In this document: positions 5,162-9,640 of the stretch, one piece after another | Layout of the letters: each line of letters opens with the position of its first letter | How positions within the stretch are numbered: the stretch's first letter is position 1 | NCBI GenBank assembly: GCA_910586715.1 | Contig: CAJUJG010000079.1 | Coordinates: 1 to 9,640 of the forward strand | Direction: 5' to 3' | Length of the DNA stretch: 9,640 nucleotides | Origin: an uncultured Lachnospiraceae bacterium | Lineage (GTDB): Bacteria > Bacillota > Clostridia > Lachnospirales > Lachnospiraceae | Position numbers and translations under genes: made by a program | The notes under the pieces: model-generated | Seen by the model: the letters and a program-made list of their open reading frames with translations, nothing else | What the model was told of the DNA's origin: nothing | The model's database searches: none

Positions 5162-6202
5162 ATGGCAGTAACAAGCAAAACATTCGGCAATACGCCGGAC
5201 GGCACAGAGGTAAGCCTCTACACCATCAAAAACAGCAACGGCTTTACCGCGGAAGTGACCAATTTCGGCGCGATTCTCGTAAACCTGCTCGTACCGGACA
5301 AAAATGGAACAATGGCGGACGTCGTTCTTGGCTTTGACAAGGTAGACGGGTACTTTAAAAACGGGTCATTTTTTGGCTCAACCATCGGACCTAGCGCAAA
5401 CCGCATTGACAATGCAAGCATGGAAATTGGCGGTGTGAAGTACCAGCTCAAAGTCAATGACGGCACAAACAACCTTCACAGTGACGAAGCGCTCGGCTAT
5501 CACAAGCGCGTATGGAACGCTGCGCCAAAAGACAACTGCGTGGTATTTACACTCGAAGACAACGCGACAATGGGCTTCCCCGGCAACAAAAAAGTGCAGG
5601 TAACCTACACCGTAACTGACGAAAACGAGCTCAAAATCGAGTACGATGTGACAAGCGACAAGCCGACCCTGATTAATATGACAAACCATACATATTTTAA
5701 TCTTTCCGGTCATGACGCAGGAAGCATTGAGAATCATAAGCTTTTTATTGATGCATTCCACTACACACCCGTATACGAGCGCCTGATACCGACCGGCGAT
5801 TTAGTCCCTGTGGAAGGCACACCGTTTGACTTTAGGACAATGAAAACAATCGGCGACGACATTGACGCGGACGACACGCAGCTTACATACGGACAAGGCT
5901 ACGACCACAACTACGCAATCGACAATTACGACGGAACCGTCAGAAAAGCAGCGGAAGTCCAAGACCCGGTATCCGGCAGAAAAATGATTGTCTACACAGA
6001 CCAGCCGGGTATCCAGTTCTACGCCGGCAACTGCATACAGCCTGAAATCGGAAAAGGCGGCGCGGAATATAAAAAGAGAAGTGGTCTCTGTTTAGAAACA
6101 CAGACCTTTCCCGACGCAATTAACCAGCCGCAGTTCCAAGACGTTGTATACGGTCCCGAAAGACCTTATAAAACGACAACGGTCTACAAGTTCTACAACT
6201 AA
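5162..6202 (+). CDS. galM: Aldose 1-epimerase (galactose mutarotase)
   Basis: This 346-residue cytosolic enzyme interconverts alpha and beta anomers of galactose or glucose at the entry of the Leloir pathway. The family's key residues are present: R81 in GPSANRI, H106 in NNLHS, the catalytic histidine H176 in TNHTYFNL, D248 in GYDHNY, and the general base E312 in CLETQTFPD. The length matches other bacterial GalM proteins. The N-terminus starts directly with the first beta strands and has no signal peptide. AAGGA at 5150-5154, seven bases before the ATG, fixes the start. No other galactose gene (galK, galT, galE) is in view, so it stands alone between recR and a membrane-protein group. The palindrome at 5107-5120 is the most likely control site, and the hairpin at 6219-6254 closes the unit. 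Confidence 0.95.
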   Translation: MAVTSKTFGNTPDGTEVSLYTIKNSNGFTAEVTNFGAILVNLLVPDKNGTMADVVLGFDKVDGYFKNGSFFGSTIGPSANRIDNASMEIGGVKYQLKVNDGTNNLHSDEALGYHKRVWNAAPKDNCVVFTLEDNATMGFPGNKKVQVTYTVTDENELKIEYDVTSDKPTLINMTNHTYFNLSGHDAGSIENHKLFIDAFHYTPVYERLIPTGDLVPVEGTPFDFRTMKTIGDDIDADDTQLTYGQGYDHNYAIDNYDGTVRKAAEVQDPVSGRKMIVYTDQPGIQFYAGNCIQPEIGKGGAEYKKRSGLCLETQTFPDAINQPQFQDVVYGPERPYKTTTVYKFYN

Positions 6203-6218
6203 TCAGAACAGGATTTAC

Positions 6219-6254
6219 AGGTCCCACAGATAGTACCGATAATCTGTGGGACCT
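6219..6254 (+). terminator. Strong hairpin terminator after galM
   Basis: A 13-bp perfect stem pairs 6219-6231 (AGGTCCCACAGAT) with 6242-6254 (ATCTGTGGGACCT) around a 10-nt loop. It begins 17 nt past the galM stop. The following bases are T-rich but interrupted (TTGCTGACTTGTTTT), so termination may be incomplete. Confidence 0.75.
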
Positions 6255-6290
6255 TGCTGACTTGTTTTGACAAAATCCTCACTCAAAGCG

Positions 6291-6299
6291 TGCTATGAT
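6291..6299 (+). promoter_or_regulatory. Extended -10 promoter of the LysM gene
   Basis: TGCTATGAT (6291-6299) is identical to the extended -10 of the promoter at 92-120. A perfect TTGACA occurs at 6267-6272, but the spacer would be 21 bp, too long for a normal sigma-A promoter. The element probably relies on the extended -10. The predicted start is near 6306, about 53 nt before the ATG. Confidence 0.5.
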
Positions 6300-6358
6300 A
6301 GGCGTTATAGGCAGAAACCGGAATACAATCTCAAACGCTTTGGAATGGAGGAAAAAAG

Positions 6359-7405
6359 ATGGACATGCAGACAACAAATATCCCTGTAAATACCCGAACA
6401 GTAGGCGATGCAAGAAACATTTCCGAGGGCATCTATGTACTTTATTTGGAGGATTATGTACATACATTTATTAAAAAGCTGATTTTTGAACAGGAGCCCG
6501 ACACCATTGCAGGTACGTCCGTTAACCTGTACGGCGCTGGATTTGAGCAGTCGTCGCAAAGCATCATGGTTATTTCGGGAGCAACGACATCAGAACATGC
6601 GGGGAAGAACTGTTTTTCAGCTGCCACACCGCTTTGTACCGCACTTGTGAGTCTCAACAAGGACAGAGGCATTCGCTTTGAAATCAGCACTAAAGGAACA
6701 AAAGTCATTCTCGACGACTTCTATATCTACTATGACCAAAACGAGGAAATGCAGAATTATCTAATCGAATGGAACAGCGAACGCCGCGAACGGCAGCTGC
6801 GCAGGACCTCTGCGAAATCGGGCAGCCGTGTTTCTGCGGACAACGCCGTAAGACTTGGCAGGCTGACGCAGGCATACAATCGGGAGGCAGCAAAAGTCAG
6901 TTTGGTGTGGGGGGCAATGAATGTGCTGAGTTTAAGCCTTGTCGTATGTGTCATTGCCTATGGTATCATTTCCTTAAACAGCTACGGAAAAATGAAAAAC
7001 ATGCAGGAAAGCATAGACTACTGTATGACATTTGTGTCAGAAAATATGGAAAGCAATATGCCGCAGACCTTTGAAAAATATATTGCGCCAGTCAATCAGA
7101 CACAGGAGCAAGCTGCCGGGGAATATACGGAAATATCAATTGATACACCTGCAGAAACGGATGAACCGTCTGCCGAAATGCCGGCAGAATTGCCTTCCAT
7201 GGAGCAGCAACCCACACCGCAGCAGCCGGCACAGCCCGTTACGGCGCCTGTTCCGCAATATTATGTGGTGCAGCGCGGCGATACGCTCAGAAGTATTTGC
7301 ATTAAGGCTTACGGCGACTATTCACGAATGGAAGAAATCTGTGAATTAAACGGTTTGGACAATCCTGACAGCATTCTTTCCGGTCAAAAGCTTTTACTTC
7401 CGTAA
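6359..7405 (+). CDS. Membrane-anchored LysM protein with cytosolic domain
   Basis: This 348-residue protein has four parts. Residues 1-135 form a globular, mixed alpha/beta domain with no family that I recognise. Residues 136-180 are basic and Arg-rich (for example ERRERQLRR). Residues 182-205 are one transmembrane helix (VWGAMNVLSLSLVVCVIAYG core). Residues 210-300 form a linker that becomes rich in Pro, Gln and Glu, followed by a C-terminal LysM domain (about 301-348) with YYVVQRGDTLRSI and the closing SGQKLLLP. The basic flank before the helix predicts the N-terminus inside and LysM outside, so the protein could tie a cytosolic module to peptidoglycan. GGAGG at 6347-6351, seven bases before the ATG, supports the start. 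It precedes a DUF5711-like and a CvpA family gene in the same direction. LysM is certain; the role of the N-terminal domain is unknown. Confidence 0.85.
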   Translation: MDMQTTNIPVNTRTVGDARNISEGIYVLYLEDYVHTFIKKLIFEQEPDTIAGTSVNLYGAGFEQSSQSIMVISGATTSEHAGKNCFSAATPLCTALVSLNKDRGIRFEISTKGTKVILDDFYIYYDQNEEMQNYLIEWNSERRERQLRRTSAKSGSRVSADNAVRLGRLTQAYNREAAKVSLVWGAMNVLSLSLVVCVIAYGIISLNSYGKMKNMQESIDYCMTFVSENMESNMPQTFEKYIAPVNQTQEQAAGEYTEISIDTPAETDEPSAEMPAELPSMEQQPTPQQPAQPVTAPVPQYYVVQRGDTLRSICIKAYGDYSRMEEICELNGLDNPDSILSGQKLLLP

Positions 7406-7420
7406 AAATAATGTTATACT
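7393..7420 (+). promoter_or_regulatory. Promoter of the DUF5711-like gene
   Basis: TATACT (7415-7420) with TG at 7412-7413 is an extended -10. TTTACT (7393-7398) at 16-bp spacing is the best -35 and lies inside the last codons of the LysM gene. Transcription would start near 7427. The core is identical over 15 bases to the dnaX promoter. Confidence 0.6.
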
Positions 7421-7464
7421 ATATTAGAAAACGCACAATGCGCTGAAACGGAGCACAAAAATTT

Positions 7465-8697
7465 ATGGCAGAGATAAAAGAATTTAACAAATACCAGTTC
7501 TCGAACAAGAAGGAAAAAGACAAACAGGCGGACGATAAAAAACAGCAGTCAATGGATCGCATGTTGGCAAGACACCGTCATAAAAAGATATATACGATTC
7601 TTATTGCGGTGATTATTTTGGCAGTTCTGACGCTTGTCCTTTACCTGAACTGGAAAAGTAAGATATACGTTGATTATGAAGTTGTGCAACAGACTGAATG
7701 GACAAAATCGGCAGATTCAAAATGTATGAATTTGGCAGGAAGTCTCTTTACTTACAGCAACGATGGAATGAGCTGTATCGACACAAAAGGAAAAGTTATT
7801 TGGAATCAAACATATGAAATGCAAAATCCCATAATACGCACCTGTAAAAAAACAGTTGCAGTGGGTGATTATAATGGCAGAAATATTTATATTGCTAATA
7901 CACAAGGCATTTTAGGAACAATAGAAACGACTATGCCAATAAGGGATTTCTGCGTTTCTGAAAATGGCATTGTGGCTGTAGTTCTTGATGATTCAACAAT
8001 TACGGCAATATATCTGTATAGCGCTATGGGCGAAACGGGCAATCCGTTAGCTTCTTTTAAGACAACTATGAGTCAGTCAGGCTATCCGGTTGCTATTGAT
8101 ATTTCAAATGACGGTATGCAGGTGGCTGTTTCGTATATTAAAGCAGATAATGGTCAATTATCATCAAGTGTCGGATTTTATAATTTTTCCGCAGTGGGAC
8201 AGAATTATACGGATAATTTGGTTGGCGGATACGGCTATGCAGATGCAGTAGTGCCAATGATTCATTTTATGGAGAATGATACTGTTTTTGCAGTGGCAGA
8301 CAACCGCCTGATGTTTTTTAAAGGCAGGCAAAAACCGGAAAGTATATCGGACACATTGATTTCCGAAGAAATACAGAGCGTTTTTTATAATGAAAATTAT
8401 GTAGGATTGGTGTTTTTTAATGCTACTGGTGAAACTTCTTACCGCATGGAAATCTATGATACAAATGCAAAGAAAGTAAACGAGATTGCTTTTAGCATGG
8501 AATATACGGATATTTTATTTGATACAGCCTCTTTTATTATATACAATGATAACGAATGCCTCATCTATGATTGGGATAACAGGCTCAAATTTGAAGGAAC
8601 ATTTATGGAAAGAATGCTTTGTATTCTTCCAATGGGAAACATTTCCCGCTATACGGTAGTTACAGACAATGCAATACAGCTGATAGAGCTGCAGTAA
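7465..8697 (+). CDS. DUF5711 family single-pass membrane protein
   Basis: This 410-residue protein resembles the DUF5711 family common in Clostridia. Residues 1-42 are strongly charged and cytosolic (Lys/Arg/Asp-rich). Residues 43-61 are one transmembrane helix. The remainder (about 65-410) should lie outside the membrane and shows repeated beta-strand units such as GMSCIDTKGKVIWN, SNDGMQVAVSY and DNRLMFFKG, which look like blades of a WD40/PQQ-type beta-propeller. There is no catalytic motif or signal peptidase site, and the function is unknown. Ligand binding or scaffolding at the cell surface is an inference from the fold. GGAG near 7450-7453 is about 11 bases from the ATG. Codon use departs from the upstream genes: by hand count 20 of 27 Asp codons are GAT. 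The CvpA family gene starts 41 nt after the stop, suggesting one operon. Confidence 0.8.
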   Translation: MAEIKEFNKYQFSNKKEKDKQADDKKQQSMDRMLARHRHKKIYTILIAVIILAVLTLVLYLNWKSKIYVDYEVVQQTEWTKSADSKCMNLAGSLFTYSNDGMSCIDTKGKVIWNQTYEMQNPIIRTCKKTVAVGDYNGRNIYIANTQGILGTIETTMPIRDFCVSENGIVAVVLDDSTITAIYLYSAMGETGNPLASFKTTMSQSGYPVAIDISNDGMQVAVSYIKADNGQLSSSVGFYNFSAVGQNYTDNLVGGYGYADAVVPMIHFMENDTVFAVADNRLMFFKGRQKPESISDTLISEEIQSVFYNENYVGLVFFNATGETSYRMEIYDTNAKKVNEIAFSMEYTDILFDTASFIIYNDNECLIYDWDNRLKFEGTFMERMLCILPMGNISRYTVVTDNAIQLIELQ

Positions 8698-8738
8698 AGG
8701 CTTTGCTGACAGGTTTGATAAAACAGGGAGGTTGGGAG

Positions 8739-9221
8739 TTGGGTATTAATATATTATTTATCATAGTAGCAATATCAATTATTACGGGTGCAGTATGGGG
8801 ATGGAGGCGAGGGCTTCTCGAAGGTCTTATCAGAATAATTTCATGCATTTTGGGAATATTTGTACTGATAGTAGCCGTAAAAGGAATAGGCAGTTTTTTG
8901 CAAGGGAGTATTATGAGTGTTATTATAGCAATCCTCTTGCTTATTGTAATAAGGCTGATACATAAGCTGGTAAAATTTCTAATTGATACATTTAAACTTG
9001 TTCGTGCTATTCCGATAGGAAGATTTGCGGATAAACTTACCGGTGCTGCTCTTGGGACTATAGAGGCGGTATTTGTTATTTGGCTTGCGTATCTGCTGAT
9101 TGGAAGCTTTGATTTGTTTGGTCTGCATCAATGGGTTCTTGAGCAGACGGCGCAAAATAAATTCCTGACAATGATATATTCTTCTAATTATCTAGTGGTT
9201 CTTTTAAAACAAATACTGTAG
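8739..9221 (+). CDS. CvpA family membrane protein
   Basis: This 160-residue polytopic membrane protein starts MGINILFIIVAISIITGAVW and continues GWRRGLLEGLIRII, a pattern typical of the CvpA family (colicin V production-type). Four hydrophobic segments are visible at about 3-19, 33-50, 57-73 and 101-122, with a more polar C-terminus. The open frame extends back to an ATG at 8619, but that would overlap the previous gene by 79 nt and add a non-hydrophobic N-terminus without a ribosome binding site. GGGAGG at 8726-8731, seven bases before TTG at 8739, gives a start that places the first helix at the N-terminus and a length usual for the family, so I choose TTG. CvpA proteins are linked to envelope integrity in some bacteria, but the molecular role is unsettled. 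No terminator is visible before the rRNA promoter. Confidence 0.85.
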   Translation: MGINILFIIVAISIITGAVWGWRRGLLEGLIRIISCILGIFVLIVAVKGIGSFLQGSIMSVIIAILLLIVIRLIHKLVKFLIDTFKLVRAIPIGRFADKLTGAALGTIEAVFVIWLAYLLIGSFDLFGLHQWVLEQTAQNKFLTMIYSSNYLVVLLKQIL

Positions 9222-9244
9222 TTAAAGGGCATAAACTTAGATTG

Positions 9245-9307
9245 TAAAAAAATAAATAAAAAATTTTGAAAAAGTACTTGACAGACAATGGCAACATGTG
9301 GTAAAGT
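9245..9307 (+). promoter_or_regulatory. rRNA operon promoter with A/T-rich upstream tract
   Basis: TTGACA (9278-9283) is a perfect -35, followed at 18 bp by TAAAGT (9302-9307) with TG at 9299-9300. The almost pure A/T tract 9245-9275 directly upstream is placed like an UP element. Transcription should start near 9314. No second promoter is evident in the leader: TTGACA at 9363-9368 has no -10 at a usable distance. Confidence 0.75.
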
Positions 9308-9313
9308 GATTAA

Positions 9314-9589
9314 GCTGTCACGGACGAGGACAAGCAAACAACAGCATACAAAGCTGAGAACCTTGACAAATAAACAGTAATGCAACCCTGAAAATTCTAA
9401 AAAAGAATTGTTCAGAGAACATGTTCGAAAAGAACAGACAAACCTTTAATAGTAAATCGGAATCATGCGATGCCTGCATTAATGGCAGGGCGCATGATAA
9501 TAAACACTATGAAAACCGAAGGTTTTTATAGTATCTGTGATGGAAATTGCAGAAAGATTAGCCAGTTTAACTGGTGCCAAATCAAATTT
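9314..9589 (+). ncRNA. Hairpin-rich 16S rRNA leader
   Basis: About 275 nt separate the predicted start from mature 16S. Small hairpins line up: 9393-9409 (6 bp), 9410-9420 (4 bp) and 9422-9436 (5 bp). Larger ones follow. At 9462-9498 an outer 8-bp stem ATCATGCG/CGCATGAT encloses an inner CCTGC/GCAGG. At 9506-9532 there is a 12-bp stem with one G-U pair and a GAA loop, and at 9562-9574 CCAGT/ACTGG. The ACCTTGACAAATAAAC stretch near 9360 resembles conserved sequences flanking Firmicute rRNA genes. The last hairpin lies close to the expected 5' processing site. I found no clear boxA. Confidence 0.6.

Positions 9590-9640
<51 letters not shown>

Noticed and set aside
5378..5761. Reverse-strand 127-codon frame inside galM
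   Set aside because: It is antisense to a gene with intact catalytic motifs and its translation resembles no protein family.
6267..6299. TTGACA at 6267 paired with TATGAT at 6294 as a canonical promoter
   Set aside because: The 21-bp spacer is too long; only the extended -10 is kept as a feature.
9363..9391. TTGACA at 9363 as a second rRNA promoter
   Set aside because: No -10-like hexamer lies 15-19 bp downstream; the sequence is better explained as part of a conserved rRNA-flanking motif.

Overview
The window looks like a chromosomal segment from a low-to-mid GC Firmicute of the class Clostridia, most probably Lachnospiraceae. This rests on the dnaX-ybaB-recR block with Gram-positive style ribosome binding sites, sigma-A promoters with extended -10 elements (TGnTATACT, TGnTATGAT), a DUF5711-type membrane protein next to a CvpA family protein, and a 16S rRNA 5' end reading GCGGCGTGCCTAA. 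All convincing genes are on the + strand, in the same direction as the rRNA operon that begins at the right edge. No tRNA, CRISPR array, intact insertion sequence or phage module is visible.

Layout. Positions 1-91 are AT-rich and hold no recognisable gene. Positions 92-342 form a compact unit: strong promoter, 41-codon ORF and perfect-stem terminator. Positions 343-597 hold a cre-like site, two candidate promoters, a 10-bp palindrome and a short ORF (468-566) that looks like the decayed N-terminus of an Rpn/PD-(D/E)XK-type putative transposase-nuclease. Positions 598-2354 encode an OmpR-type response regulator and a short-loop sensor histidine kinase. No ABC transporter accompanies them. Positions 2496-5053 carry dnaX (clamp-loader subunit), ybaB/ebfC (nucleoid-associated) and recR (recombination mediator), tightly packed as one replication/repair operon. 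A 27-codon ORF abuts recR, and a 14-bp palindrome inside it precedes galM (aldose 1-epimerase, 5162-6202), which ends in a strong hairpin.

Positions 6359-9221 hold three membrane proteins: a protein with an N-terminal cytosolic domain, one transmembrane helix and a C-terminal LysM; a DUF5711-like single-pass protein; and a CvpA family polytopic protein. The first two have their own promoter-like elements. Synonymous codon choice changes sharply from C-ending in the upstream genes to T-ending in the last two. Positions 9222-9589 are an rRNA promoter with an A/T-rich upstream tract and a roughly 275-nt hairpin-rich leader. The first ~51 nt of 16S rRNA close the window.

Working together: the window combines DNA replication and repair, one step of galactose metabolism, one two-component sensor and a probable cell-envelope module. 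I see no clearly new defence or mobile system. The parts most worth a second look are the 215-nt mini-transcript at the left, the Rpn-like relic whose promoter may now feed the two-component system, the recR-adjacent mini-ORF with its palindrome, and the LysM/DUF5711/CvpA trio with its codon-usage break.
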